Of a stretch of 37,701 bases of DNA, positions 15,068 through 24,246 are shown piece by piece. Positions within the stretch are counted from its first letter, which is position 1. Each line of letters begins with the position of its first letter. Location: the NCBI GenBank assembly GCA_031538895.1, contig JAVKLU010000047.1:1-37701 (forward strand). The letters are read 5' to 3'. The notes below the pieces were generated by a model. That model ran no database searches and was not told the origin of the DNA. It worked only from the letters and a program-made list of their open reading frames with translations. Both the position numbers and the translations under genes were made by a program. This DNA is from JAVKLU01 sp031538895 (GTDB lineage: Bacteria; Pseudomonadota; Gammaproteobacteria; Burkholderiales; Burkholderiaceae).

Positions 15068-17224
15068 TCATTCGCCCAAAACCTCGATAAATTGGGCTTC
15101 GTCCCAAACGGTTACGCCCAAAGTAAGGGCTTTTTCTAATTTACTACCGGCTTCGCTACCAGCAACCACAATATCTGTTTTTGCACTCACGCTGCCCACT
15201 ATTTTTGCGCCACACCGACGCGCACGTTCTTCTGCTACTGAACGCGACCATGTCGGTAGCGTTCCGGTAAACACCATGCTTTTACCAAACAAAGGATGCC
15301 TTGTATTTGTTTGCGATGCGATCAGTGGTGCCTCAATTTCCAGTAAGCCTTCTAATCGCGTCAACCATTGCTGCGCAAACGCATTGGTGAAAAATTCATA
15401 CAAGGCCAAAGCCGCCACTGGACCGACATCCTTGACCGCTTGCAAAGCGTTTAACGCACGCGTTTGCGCATCCGTTTGCGCATCATCAAGCGATATTTTT
15501 AACGGTTCGCTTAATAAATCGCCGAACAAATGATTCGGTAATTCATTTGGCGTCGGCAGGTTGACTTCGCCTCTGGCGGCTTGACGCAAAGCATTTAGCG
15601 AACCGAAATGTTGGGCCAAATCACGCGCGGTTGATTCGCCTACATGACGAATTCCCAAAGCATAAATCAAACGCCCTAAAGCCACACGGCGCGCGGCTTC
15701 ACACGCACTCACCACTTTTTGTGCGGATTTCTCGCCCATACGCGGTAGCCGCGCTAAAATTTTCGCCTCAAGGTAAAACAAATCTGGCGGCGTATTGACT
15801 AAATTATTATCAATCAGACTTTCAATCAATTGCTCACCAACACCGTCGATATTCAAAGCATCACGACTGACAAAATGACGCAACTGCCCTTTTTTTTGCG
15901 CGTCGCACGACCAACCACCTGGGCAACGCAAGATGGCGGCATCCTCTGATTTTTCCAATATATGTTGGCACACGGGACAATGCCTTGGCATCACAAAAGT
16001 CTGTGCGCTTGTGGGTCGCTTTTCAACTAATACGGACAGGACTTCAGGAATGACATCACCAGCGCGTCGTACCACCACGGTGTCGCCGATGCGAATGTCT
16101 TTTCGTGTGATTTCATCTTGGTTATGTAAAGTCGCATTTGTTACTGTGACGCCGCCAACCAATACCGGCGCCAAGCGCGCCACTGGCGTAATGGCGCCAG
16201 TACGACCGACTTGCACGTCAATCGCCTTAATGGTGGTCAACATTTCTTCTGCGGGAAATTTATGCGCAATCGCAAATCGCGGTGCATTTGAAGTAAATCC
16301 TAAGGTATTTTGTAACGCAAAGTCGTTCACTTTGTAAACAACACCATCAATATCAAAAGGAAGTTGAAGACGCGCTTCTTCAATTTTTTTAAAATACTCC
16401 AAAACCCCACTCACTCCGCTGACTAGCTGTGTCCAACTCGAAACGGGAATGCCAATTTCACGATACCACGCTAACAATCTAGCTTGACTCCTTGGGACGA
16501 GATCAAGCGCATCACCAAAGCCCTCCAAACGTCCAACTCCATATGCAAAAAAACTCAGTTTGCGTTGCGACGTAATCGCCGGATCCAATTGACGCAAACT
16601 CCCCGCCGCGGCATTGCGCGGATTGGCAAACGGTTTTCCACCATTTTTTTCTTGTGACTGATTAAGCTTTTGAAAATCAAAACGCGTCATCAGCACCTCG
16701 CCGCGTACATCAATCAGTTTGGGTAAATGATGGCCGTGCAAGCGCAGAGGAATATTTTTAATCGTTCTGACATTGGCTAAAACCCCCTCGCCGTTATTTC
16801 CATCGCCTCGCGTTGCCGCCTGAACCAAAACGCCATTTTCGTAGGTCAAACTAATCGCCAAGCCATCAAACTTTAGTTCAGTTAAGTAATCCAACTCACT
16901 ATTTGGAGAATCCAGTAAATCACGCAAACGCTGATCAAAAGCACGCACTTCATCAGAGCCAAACGCATTGTTCAAAGACAACATCGGCACAGCATGAGGA
17001 ATGGAGAGGAACCCCCCTTGAACTTTGCCCCCTACGCGCTGCGTCGGAGAATCCGTGCTTATCAATGCAGGGTATTCAGTTTCTAAATCTTGCAACTGGC
17101 GGTAAACCCGATCGTATTCGCTATCAGGAACCAAAGGCGTATCATTGACGTAATAAGCATGTTCCCATAAACGGACTTGCGCTCGCAGAGCTTCTATCTC
17201 TTGAATAATGTTAACTTGTGGCAC
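15068..17224 (-). CDS. ligA: NAD+-dependent DNA ligase
   Basis: Seals nicks in replication and repair using NAD+. The protein is 718 aa. Domain Ia comes first (YYVNDTPLVPDSEYDRVYRQ). The adenylation domain has the nucleophile Lys118 in ELKFDG, then an OB-fold. A Cys4 zinc finger follows (CPVC...CPGGWSC), then helix-hairpin-helix motifs, and a C-terminal BRCT domain (from GKSMVFTGTLP). All parts are present and intact. In many betaproteobacteria zipA lies directly upstream of ligA; here the upstream neighbour is a decayed transposase and tRNA-Leu. Confidence 0.98.
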   Translation of the reverse strand: MPQVNIIQEIEALRAQVRLWEHAYYVNDTPLVPDSEYDRVYRQLQDLETEYPALISTDSPTQRVGGKVQGGFLSIPHAVPMLSLNNAFGSDEVRAFDQRLRDLLDSPNSELDYLTELKFDGLAISLTYENGVLVQAATRGDGNNGEGVLANVRTIKNIPLRLHGHHLPKLIDVRGEVLMTRFDFQKLNQSQEKNGGKPFANPRNAAAGSLRQLDPAITSQRKLSFFAYGVGRLEGFGDALDLVPRSQARLLAWYREIGIPVSSWTQLVSGVSGVLEYFKKIEEARLQLPFDIDGVVYKVNDFALQNTLGFTSNAPRFAIAHKFPAEEMLTTIKAIDVQVGRTGAITPVARLAPVLVGGVTVTNATLHNQDEITRKDIRIGDTVVVRRAGDVIPEVLSVLVEKRPTSAQTFVMPRHCPVCQHILEKSEDAAILRCPGGWSCDAQKKGQLRHFVSRDALNIDGVGEQLIESLIDNNLVNTPPDLFYLEAKILARLPRMGEKSAQKVVSACEAARRVALGRLIYALGIRHVGESTARDLAQHFGSLNALRQAARGEVNLPTPNELPNHLFGDLLSEPLKISLDDAQTDAQTRALNALQAVKDVGPVAALALYEFFTNAFAQQWLTRLEGLLEIEAPLIASQTNTRHPLFGKSMVFTGTLPTWSRSVAEERARRCGAKIVGSVSAKTDIVVAGSEAGSKLEKALTLGVTVWDEAQFIEVLGE

Positions 17225-17327
17225 ACGCGATGAAATTAAAAGGTAATTATGGCGAAACGTAACCGAAGTAAAGATTTAAAAATAATTTAAATACCTTGTC
17301 TTTTTGGTGTTTATATCGAAATTCAAT

Positions 17328-17565
17328 TTAATGATTGACCACCAAATGTTTACCAAAGCGTTGTAACAATTGATAACCTCTAAAGGCGTTGGTGTGTTGG
17401 TGTAATAAATAGATCGAGCCTTTTGCGCGTATGTGTTTTGATGTGCTGCATCAAGGTCTCAGCAGAAACGTTCTCAAGGACTTTGGCGTACGCCCTACCA
17501 TCTTTCTCAAGAAGCCCAAAAATAATGTTTTTTCTGCTTTTACATCCCCACCTTGCACGAATACT
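17328..17565 (-). pseudogene. Decayed IS1595-type transposase fragment
   Basis: On the minus strand the frame just downstream of tRNA-Leu reads NIIFGLLEKDGRAYAKVLEN then VSAETLMQHIKTH, the pattern of the central DDE domain of IS1595/ISXO2-family transposases (VFGLLxRxGxVY...). The family continuation is split over other frames: SIYYTNTP in one and RFGKHLVVNH then TAA (17328-17330) in another, matching the family's later YTD and VNH motifs. The N-terminus and the end of the transposase are missing and no terminal inverted repeats were found. It is inactive and fills most of the ligA-tRNA gap (17225-17565); nothing else is seen in 17225-17327. Confidence 0.7.
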
Positions 17566-17650
17566 TGGTGCCGTCGGCGAGACTCGAACTCGCACAGCTT
17601 TCGCCACTACCCCCTCAAGATAGCGTGTCTACCAATTTCACCACGACGGC
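17566..17650 (-). tRNA. tRNA-Leu (anticodon GAG)
   Basis: An 85-nt class II tRNA on the minus strand. It has acceptor GCCGTCG/CGACGGC, D-arm TGGTGAAATTGGTAGACACG, anticodon arm CTATC-TTGAGGG-GGTAG with anticodon GAG, a long variable arm (TGGCGAAAGCTG), T-arm CGAGTTCGAGTCTCG and an encoded CCA. It follows secG, an arrangement common in beta- and gammaproteobacteria, where the nuo operon usually comes next; here it does not. Confidence 0.96.
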
Positions 17651-17701
17651 CCTTATCGGGAATTATTGCTGCGATATTTCCCCGCAACAAACTCATATAA
17701 A

Positions 17702-18091
17702 TTACTGAGGAATTTGATTTGCTTTTGACTGACCACTCGATGCCGATGCGGCGGCATTGGCTGAGGCCTCTGTACTTACGACTGCACTGGAAACGCTTGC
17801 CGCGTTAGTTGTGCTGGCTTTATAACCGTCTAATACACCGGCTTTATTGGCGCCGTTGTTGGCGTTAAATGCAAGCAGAAGTGTGCACACAAAAAACAAT
17901 CCAGCAGCGATAGCGGTCATTCGCGATAAAAAATTTGATGTGCCACTGGCGCCAAATAAGCTACCTGACGCACCAGAACCAAAAGCTGCGCCCATATCAG
18001 CACCTTTACCATGCTGCAAAAGCACCAGAATGATGATCGCAATTGCAGAAATAATTTGTACTACGGTGATAAAAACCATGATTCCTGTCAT
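17702..18091 (-). CDS. secG: SecG preprotein translocase subunit
   Basis: Small inner-membrane subunit of SecYEG that assists SecA-driven protein export. The 129-aa product has two membrane helices (VFITVVQIISAIAIIILVLL and MTAIAAGLFFVCTLLLAF). Between them lies the conserved loop QHGKGADMGAAFGSGASGS. An Ala/Ser-rich C-terminal tail follows, as in other betaproteobacteria. tpiA, the usual upstream gene, is absent; the catabolic operon lies there instead. Confidence 0.95.
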   Translation of the reverse strand: MTGIMVFITVVQIISAIAIIILVLLQHGKGADMGAAFGSGASGSLFGASGTSNFLSRMTAIAAGLFFVCTLLLAFNANNGANKAGVLDGYKASTTNAASVSSAVVSTEASANAAASASSGQSKANQIPQ

Positions 18092-18144
18092 ATTCGTATT
18101 CTCGGATTAAAAACAAGCAATTTGGCAACGCCAAAAAAGGCCGA

Positions 18145-18150
18145 ATTATA
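18145..18150 (-). promoter_or_regulatory. Probable secG -10 box
   Basis: A perfect TATAAT on the minus strand 54 bp upstream of the secG ATG, in an otherwise non-coding spacer. No good -35 hexamer is seen at 16-18 bp. Confidence 0.4.
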
Positions 18151-18244
18151 GCGGTGTTAGAGCAATCACGTTTAATCATTGAAATATTGTTTTTAAGATG
18201 CGGCGCTCGATGACGTATACCCAATGTACTGATTAAAGGCTAGA

Positions 18245-19174
18245 TTAACTTTTTCGGTAGCGTTGATGGGTTGCGGACGGTAACTCCCCAAAAATACGGT
18301 GGTACTCGTGTGCGAAATGACCAAAATGCCAAAACCCCTTATCGGTTGCGGCATTCGTTACCGAATCGGCAGTCTTTAGGGCCTGTCGCACCGCATGTAG
18401 GCGAATCGTACGCACATAGTGAAGTGGGCTGGTATCTAATATGCGATGGAAAGCTGATTGCAAGGTCCGACGGCTGACTCCTAGCTGTGCACAAATTTCA
18501 CCGATAGTGGGAATGGAATGGTCGGATTGAATTTTCTGTTCAACCAATTGACGTGTTTCCTGTACCCAATGCCAGTGTTGATCGGTCGGGTGAGAGCACT
18601 GACGGCCAGAAAGATTTAGGGCCGTAATTTTTTCACAAAGGCTATCGACGAAGTGTCGTCCAGTCGCCCCTTGATCAAAAATTTCAGGCTGGTTCTGGGC
18701 CGCTTCAAATAAGGTTTCGACTAATCGTATAAGGGGGCGAAGAAGCGTGGGATCACAGTCAATAAGTCCCGCATGTGATCGGATTAATGTCGCTCCCCCC
18801 TCTGGGTAGAGACTCTGTGTCACTTCAGCGGGCAATTCAATGCCCATCATTAAATGATCAGGTCCAGTCAAAAATTCAAAGCCTGATCGTCCCGAAAAAA
18901 TATGTAAGGCATTGGGATGAGAAGGTTCGCCACAAAACCAACTGTGTCCTTCACAATGAATCGGAAGCCCCAGAGCCAGTACGTGATCTGCCAAATGTCC
19001 CGTTTGATGGACGGCGGTGTCTAGGTGTTCGACAAATAAATTCACCCCTTCCAATTGAACTCGTTTAATTGTGCCGTCAAACCGACCGCCAGATACTTGC
19101 AGATACGACTGATCCCAGCCAGTTAAGGCGGCGGCTTGTTCCTCTGCATCTTGGAAACTGTCCAGTTGTAACAT
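18245..19174 (-). CDS. AraC-family regulator (EutR-like)
   Basis: A DNA-binding regulator of 309 aa. Residues about 1-190 form a sensor domain resembling those of EutR-type AraC proteins (SFQDAEEQAAALTGWDQSYL, then a cupin-like segment). The C-terminal ~100 residues carry the double helix-turn-helix: IGEICAQLGVSRRTLQSAF, then ATDKGFWHFGHFAHEYHRIF with the FxxxFGxxP-like end. EutR activates ethanolamine utilisation genes in enterobacteria; the resemblance is by eye. It is the last gene of the operon, 69 bp after the aldehyde dehydrogenase, so it probably controls that operon in response to its substrate or an intermediate. Confidence 0.88.
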   Translation of the reverse strand: MLQLDSFQDAEEQAAALTGWDQSYLQVSGGRFDGTIKRVQLEGVNLFVEHLDTAVHQTGHLADHVLALGLPIHCEGHSWFCGEPSHPNALHIFSGRSGFEFLTGPDHLMMGIELPAEVTQSLYPEGGATLIRSHAGLIDCDPTLLRPLIRLVETLFEAAQNQPEIFDQGATGRHFVDSLCEKITALNLSGRQCSHPTDQHWHWVQETRQLVEQKIQSDHSIPTIGEICAQLGVSRRTLQSAFHRILDTSPLHYVRTIRLHAVRQALKTADSVTNAATDKGFWHFGHFAHEYHRIFGELPSATHQRYRKS

Positions 19175-19243
19175 TGTGTTCCGTTGTGTTCATTACGGCT
19201 GTGGAAAAATACCCCCCTGCCTACAAGGCTCAACCTCGGCAGA

Positions 19244-20620
19244 TTATTCCTGGCGCAGATGCCAAGCTTTGGGGCGTGTAAAAGTCCGGATTCCCTCAAC
19301 CGATAGGGTGAGACCGATTCCAGAGTCACCATAACCGCTCCACGGCAAGCGTGGGCTGACGCGATCACAGCAATTCCAATATACAGTACCGGAACGAATC
19401 TGCGTTAAAATTTTCTTCGCGCGGGCTTCATCTGGTGTAAAAACTCCTGCCGTTAAGCCATAGCGGGTGTCATTCATCAGGGTAATCGCTTCTTCATCGC
19501 CACCGACTTTTTGAATGCCAATCACTGGTCCAAAACTTTCTTCACGCATCAATTCCATGGTGTGATTGACATCCGCCAATACCGTAGGTGAAAACCAATT
19601 ACCGACGGTATCAATGGCCTGACCCGTACCCTCAACTAAGCGCGCACCTTTGGCCAGTGCATCAGCAACTTGAGCTTGCAGAACAGGGAGATGTTGTGCT
19701 CGGGTAATCGCACCGATGTAAGTTTCTGAATTCTCCGGCGGCCCTTTACGAAAAGACTTCACGGTCGCGGCGAAGGCGGTGACGAAGTCAGCATAAATTT
19801 TTTCATGCACATAGATTCGTTCAACCGAGCAACAACTTTGTCCAGTGTTATACATGGCACCATCTGCAAGGCTTTGGGCCGCGATGTGGACTCGAGCGTC
19901 TTCGCACACATAGGTCGGGTCTTTACCACCCAACTCGAGTTGTAACTTAATAAGACGCGGTGCCACTGTTTGAGCAATACGCACGCCCGTAGCATGTGAG
20001 CCGGTAAAAAATACCCCGTCAATGGCCTGTTCAAGCAGGGATTGACCAACAGCACCAGTACCAATTACACCGATCAAAACATCGCTTGGAACACCGGCCT
20101 GGTGCAACAAACGTATGATGGCCAAACCCGTCAAGGAGGCGAATTCAGAGGGTTTGTAAAGTACCGTATTGCCGGCCAGAAGTGCCGGTATGAGGACATT
20201 GCAACCGACAAACCACGGGTAATTCCACGCTGATATATTGGCAATAACGCCTAAAGCCTGGGTTTCAATTTTCTCGGTCATGCCCGCCTCTGCGAACACG
20301 ATAGCGGGCTTCATCGCACCTTCAATTTCACTCAGAAAAAAATCTAAGCGCGGGATCAACCCGTTTAATTCATTGCGTGACAATGCAATCGGTTTACCAG
20401 TTTCACGCGTCATGATCAGGGCGAGTTCTTCTAATTCTCGTAACACTGATTCGCGAAAGGCCAGAATACAGGTTTTGCGCGTGGCCAGTGGGGTATTGGC
20501 CCAGCTCGTTTGAGCGGCGCGTGCACGGGCATATTTATCGGCCACTGTGCTGGGGGTATCCATGGGCAAGGTCGTCAGTAACTCACCATTGGCAGGATTG
20601 TGAACAGAAATAGTTGGCAT
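19244..20620 (-). CDS. NAD(P)+-dependent aldehyde dehydrogenase
   Basis: Oxidises an aldehyde to its carboxylate. From the ATG at 20620 it is 458 aa. The reading frame runs 48 codons further upstream, but that stretch is unlike the family and reaches into the preceding gene. The Rossmann and catalytic motifs are intact: NISAWNYPWFVGCN, GNTVLYKPSEFA, general base Glu229 in LELGGKDP, and nucleophile Cys263 in GQSCCSVERIYV. It resembles the succinate-semialdehyde/betaine-type ALDH group. In the operon context the substrate is plausibly a gamma-glutamylated amino aldehyde produced by the iron alcohol dehydrogenase encoded two genes upstream; that is inference. Confidence 0.93.
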   Translation of the reverse strand: MPTISVHNPANGELLTTLPMDTPSTVADKYARARAAQTSWANTPLATRKTCILAFRESVLRELEELALIMTRETGKPIALSRNELNGLIPRLDFFLSEIEGAMKPAIVFAEAGMTEKIETQALGVIANISAWNYPWFVGCNVLIPALLAGNTVLYKPSEFASLTGLAIIRLLHQAGVPSDVLIGVIGTGAVGQSLLEQAIDGVFFTGSHATGVRIAQTVAPRLIKLQLELGGKDPTYVCEDARVHIAAQSLADGAMYNTGQSCCSVERIYVHEKIYADFVTAFAATVKSFRKGPPENSETYIGAITRAQHLPVLQAQVADALAKGARLVEGTGQAIDTVGNWFSPTVLADVNHTMELMREESFGPVIGIQKVGGDEEAITLMNDTRYGLTAGVFTPDEARAKKILTQIRSGTVYWNCCDRVSPRLPWSGYGDSGIGLTLSVEGIRTFTRPKAWHLRQE

Positions 20621-20702
20621 AGTTAGAATAATTGGCGTAGTCAATTGAAGAAAAGTCGTTTTGAAAAAATGATTGAAAATGATTAAGCCTGCGTTAATAC
20701 AA

Positions 20703-21482
20703 TTAACGGGATTGTTTGACACGCGCAGCCTGTGCCAAAAAATCGGCCAGCAAAGGAGCGTCATTCAATACACCATCGGCACCACGATGAAATTCAGGAT
20801 GCCATTGCACGCCAGCAATCCAATCGGTTCCGGTGGCACGGATCGCTTCTATCGTACCATCATCGGGGCAATGGGCTTCGGCGATAAAACCACTGGCGAG
20901 TTGTTTGATACATTGATGATGCACACTGTTGATGGTGTGCTGATGTAGGCCATTGAGTAATTGACTTAATCGAGTGTCGGGGGCAATTTCAAGGGCATGA
21001 AAAAGTTGGTCATAGCGATCTGCATCGCGATGTTGGCGTGCATCGGGTTTTTGTGTCGCGATATCCTGTACCAGACTTCCACCGAAGCACACGTTGATGA
21101 GCTGTAATCCGCGACAGATGCCAAATACCGGTTTTCCGGCGGCCACAAACGCGCGTAATAAGGCCATTTCATAAGCATCGCGCCAAGGGTCTCCGGCCCA
21201 ACGCGGGTCTTGTACCGCTTCACCATAGCTGGAGGGTGCGACATCTATCCCACCATGCAACACCAAACCGTCCAATGCCAAAGCGTAGTGAGCCAAGAGT
21301 TGATCGCGTTTCTCTGCCGATGGGATCGGTACCATCACTGGTAGTGCACCACCATTACTGAGCCATTCAGGCACTGAAGACTCAATGTAATGCAAGGTTT
21401 TTTTGGCAAACGCGTTACGGATCGGATCAGGATAGAGCACGCAAGCACTAATGGCGATCTTAACGACGGGAGGAGCAAACAT
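20703..21482 (-). CDS. Gamma-glutamyl hydrolase, class I glutamine amidotransferase fold (PuuD-like)
   Basis: A 259-aa cytoplasmic hydrolase of the peptidase C26/PuuD family. PuuD cleaves gamma-glutamyl-GABA to GABA and glutamate. The triad is visible: nucleophile Cys123 in FGICRGLQLINV, His228 and Glu230 in GVQWHPEFH. The oxyanion-type LVLHGGIDVAPSSYG segment (about residues 73-87) is also typical. It lies between the alcohol and aldehyde dehydrogenase genes, with 82 bp to the latter. Expected role: hydrolyse the gamma-glutamyl amide bond at the end of the pathway, regenerating glutamate. If the substrate is ethanolamine the released amino acid would be glycine. Confidence 0.9.
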   Translation of the reverse strand: MFAPPVVKIAISACVLYPDPIRNAFAKKTLHYIESSVPEWLSNGGALPVMVPIPSAEKRDQLLAHYALALDGLVLHGGIDVAPSSYGEAVQDPRWAGDPWRDAYEMALLRAFVAAGKPVFGICRGLQLINVCFGGSLVQDIATQKPDARQHRDADRYDQLFHALEIAPDTRLSQLLNGLHQHTINSVHHQCIKQLASGFIAEAHCPDDGTIEAIRATGTDWIAGVQWHPEFHRGADGVLNDAPLLADFLAQAARVKQSR

Positions 21483-21527
21483 ATCGTATTTAATTGAAGG
21501 ACTATTGATTGGGCGCTTGCCGTATTT

Positions 21528-22661
21528 TTACAGTGCCTCCTTGAAAAAACGTTCAAAGTCCGAAGCCGTGCAGGGTCTTGGGTTGGTCTGATGGCAACTA
21601 TCGGCAACGGCGATGGTGACCAAGCGAGGAATGTGTGCGCTCGTTACCCCGTGGCTTGCCAAAGTTCCAGTGATACCCACAGCACTTTTTAATTGACGCA
21701 ACCAAGGAACCAGTGCTTGGCCACCGCCCGTTACTCCACAAGCATAGGCGAGTGCCTCAAATTTTTCGGGGACTGCTTTTTCGTTCCACGCGAACACAGT
21801 ATCAATCATCAAAGCGTTAGCAAGACCATGGTGCAAATCGCAGACGGCTCCTAGTGCATGAGCGCAAGAGTGGACTGCACCTAAATCTTTTTGAAAAGCC
21901 ACCGCACCCATCAAAGAAGCCATCATCATGTCACTGCGGGCGCTGAGATCACGGCCCTGTTTGACCGCAGGTATCAAGGCCCGTGCCGCTAGGCGTGCGC
22001 CTTCCAGCGCAATACCATCGCAGAGGGGGTGATACGTTGGCGATAAATAGCTTTCTAAATTGTGCGTCAGCGCATCAATACCAGTGGCGGCAGTGATCGC
22101 GGGCGGTAAATCGAAGGTTAACTCTGGGTCGGCAAAAACAACTTGCGCCAAAATTTTAGGACTAAAGATCGCTCGTTTGAGATGGCTATCGTTTTCGCTG
22201 ATGACGCTGGAGCGCCCCACTTCAGAGCCGGTACCGGAAGTCGTCGGGAGTAATACCAAATAGGGCAACTGATTGACAATTGGACGCACCTGCGGATGAT
22301 TCCAGGCAAATTCCAAAATATCCCCCTCATGAGTTGCTATAACACCGACGACCTTGGCAACATCAAGCGCGGCACCACCGCCAAAACCAATGATGCAATC
22401 GGCCCGATGAGCCTGGTAGGCTTGTGCCCCTGCCATCACTTGTGCGCCAGTCGGGTTGCCAAACACGCCTGAAAATAGCGCACATTCCAAACTGGATAAG
22501 TGAGTGCGGAACTCCTCTAATACGGGCAGTGCGGCAAGTGCTTTATCGGTAACGATTAGTGGACGTTTAAAGCCGCGTTCACGCAAATGATGGGCGACCT
22601 GCCGCCGTGCGCCCGCGCCAAATTGAATCGCAGTGGGAAAAAAGAAAGAAGAGAGTGTCAT
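21528..22661 (-). CDS. Iron-containing (group III) alcohol dehydrogenase
   Basis: An NAD(P)-dependent alcohol dehydrogenase of 377 aa from the ATG at 22661, where the family-typical FFFPTAIQFGAGARRQV begins; upstream codons (TTG at 22742) look spurious. The nucleotide-binding GFGGGAALDVAKVVG and PTTSGTGSEVGRSSV motifs are clear. Metal ligands are expected from Asp in FADPELTFDLPP or nearby and His in the CAHALGA, HHGLANALM and SCHQTNPRPC segments. Its place in a gamma-glutamylation operon is the key clue that the substrate carries an alcohol group, because the putrescine pathway uses an FAD amine oxidase at this step. Confidence 0.9.
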   Translation of the reverse strand: MTLSSFFFPTAIQFGAGARRQVAHHLRERGFKRPLIVTDKALAALPVLEEFRTHLSSLECALFSGVFGNPTGAQVMAGAQAYQAHRADCIIGFGGGAALDVAKVVGVIATHEGDILEFAWNHPQVRPIVNQLPYLVLLPTTSGTGSEVGRSSVISENDSHLKRAIFSPKILAQVVFADPELTFDLPPAITAATGIDALTHNLESYLSPTYHPLCDGIALEGARLAARALIPAVKQGRDLSARSDMMMASLMGAVAFQKDLGAVHSCAHALGAVCDLHHGLANALMIDTVFAWNEKAVPEKFEALAYACGVTGGGQALVPWLRQLKSAVGITGTLASHGVTSAHIPRLVTIAVADSCHQTNPRPCTASDFERFFKEAL

Positions 22662-22737
22662 AGTAATAAAAAAATAAGTGGGCGCGGGAAATATTCCGCG
22701 ACGATGTAACAGAGCGATCTCTGATCGGACCTGTCGA

Positions 22738-22770
22738 TTCAAATACCAACTTCAAATACCAACTTCAAAT
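22738..22770. repeat. Tandem 13-bp repeat after the ligase gene
   Basis: TTCAAATACCAAC occurs twice in tandem (22738-22750, 22751-22763), and a third partial copy (ttcaaat, 22764-22770) runs into the stop codon of the glutamine-synthetase-like gene. This looks like a local slippage duplication of its 3' end. Confidence 0.8.
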
Positions 22771-24129
22771 AATTTCAAAGTAACGTTTCATTTCCCAATC
22801 GGTGACCGCATCTAACCATTGTCGCCATTCCCACTCACGGGTGGCAACAAAGTGATCAACAAAGGCATCACCCAACCAGTCACGCGCGACTTGCGAGTCC
22901 TTAAATAGACGCGTTGTTTCAATCAAGGTCCGTGGTGCCCGTGCAATTTGTTCACCGCCGCTATTAGTACCGGTGATGGGTGGGGCCGTTAATTTCAAAC
23001 CTTTTTCGACACCATCTAAACCGGCCGCAATCACTGCCGCCATCGCCAGATAAGGGTTCACATCGGCACCGGGACAGCGCGTTTCCAAGCGAGTCGATTT
23101 AGCAGAACCCGTTAGTACACGGAAACTGGCGGTACGGTTATCCACCCCCCAAGTGGGTTTTACCGGTGCCCAAAAACCATCGACTAAACGTTTATAACTG
23201 TTAATCGTCGGCCACAGTATTGGACCAAACTCCATCATACAGGCCATTTGTCCGGCAAGATAGCTCTCGAACAATGCACTCATTTTACGAGGGGAATTAG
23301 CATCGTAAAACAAGTTACGCTGACCATCAGATAGACTTTGATGAATATGCCCACTGCATCCGGGCAAAGAAGCATGTGGTTTTGCCATGAAGCTGGGCAT
23401 GATGCCGTGGAGCGCGCCGATTTCCTTGGCGCCAGCCTTGAACAGGATCGCGCGATCAGCTTGAGCCAAAGCTTCTGAGAAGCCAATCGCGACTTCAAAT
23501 ACCCCTGGGCCAGTTTCAGTATGCAGGCCTTCAATCGGAACTCCAAATTTCTCCATATCTTCCATCAGTTGATGGACAAAATCACGATGTAGGCCGGCAC
23601 GCGATAGCGAGTAACCGAACATTCCAGGGGTTAAGACTTGCGGCCCAATACCTTTCTTTTCGGCCCAGCTATGTGGTGTTTCTAAAAAGTTGTACCACTC
23701 AAACTCCATTCCGGTCATAACTTGAAATCCCATTTTGTTAGCACGGGCAAGCACTCGCTTTAATGTTTGACGCGGACACAAGGGATGGAGTTGGCCATCA
23801 GAGGTGACGAACTCTCCCAGACAAAAAGGAACTTCACGATCCCACGGCACTTGGCGTAATGTTTGAAGATCCAAACGCGCCATTGCATCCGGAAAACCAT
23901 GTTGATGGCCGGTCAAAAGCGAGTTGTCATAACATGCATCCATCATGTCCCAACCAAAAATCACATCGCAAAAACCAAACCCACCGGCGGGATAAGGTTC
24001 AATAATTGAAGCGAATTTGTCGCGGTGTAAATACTTACCGCGTAGGACGCCGTCAATATCGCTGACGGCGACTTTGACGGTGCGAGCCGCCTGAATAATG
24101 TCTATTGTTTGCTTAACTGAGTTTGTCAT
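22765..24129 (-). CDS. Gamma-glutamylamine synthetase (glutamine synthetase-like, PuuA/GlnA4 type)
   Basis: ATP-dependent ligase that joins the gamma-carboxyl of glutamate to an amine. At 454 aa it has the glutamine synthetase fold: FEWYNFL (metal-binding Glu), ETGPGVFEVAI, GCSGHIHQSL (metal His), NSYKRLVDGFWAP, and the Arg-rich RVLTGSAKSTRLETRCPGAD ending in NPYLAMAA. The Tyr-containing adenylylation loop of true GlnA is absent, and the N-terminus (VAVSDIDGVLRGKYL) is that of the PuuA/IpuC/GlnA4 group rather than GlnA. Known members act on putrescine, isopropylamine/alaninol or ethanolamine. It follows the permease by 117 bp and precedes the alcohol dehydrogenase. Confidence 0.92.
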   Translation of the reverse strand: MTNSVKQTIDIIQAARTVKVAVSDIDGVLRGKYLHRDKFASIIEPYPAGGFGFCDVIFGWDMMDACYDNSLLTGHQHGFPDAMARLDLQTLRQVPWDREVPFCLGEFVTSDGQLHPLCPRQTLKRVLARANKMGFQVMTGMEFEWYNFLETPHSWAEKKGIGPQVLTPGMFGYSLSRAGLHRDFVHQLMEDMEKFGVPIEGLHTETGPGVFEVAIGFSEALAQADRAILFKAGAKEIGALHGIMPSFMAKPHASLPGCSGHIHQSLSDGQRNLFYDANSPRKMSALFESYLAGQMACMMEFGPILWPTINSYKRLVDGFWAPVKPTWGVDNRTASFRVLTGSAKSTRLETRCPGADVNPYLAMAAVIAAGLDGVEKGLKLTAPPITGTNSGGEQIARAPRTLIETTRLFKDSQVARDWLGDAFVDHFVATREWEWRQWLDAVTDWEMKRYFEII

Positions 24130-24246
24130 GGGGGAAATTCAGGGTGAGTAAGAGTGTAATCCTGAGAGGCAATCCGGCACAGATAGGCGACACTGGCATG
24201 AACCAAATACCAGTGCCCCAACAATCAAACCATCTGTGCGATTGGG

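Noticed and set aside
15933..16337. Plus-strand frame of 134 aa inside ligA
   Set aside because: Shadow of ligA on the opposite strand, covering its conserved OB-fold and zinc-finger region; composition (Ser/Thr/Ala/Val-rich) is typical of antisense frames.
22661..22742. Extended N-terminus (27 codons) of the iron alcohol dehydrogenase from TTG
   Set aside because: The added residues are unlike the family, overlap the tandem repeat region and the ATG at 22661 gives the standard start.
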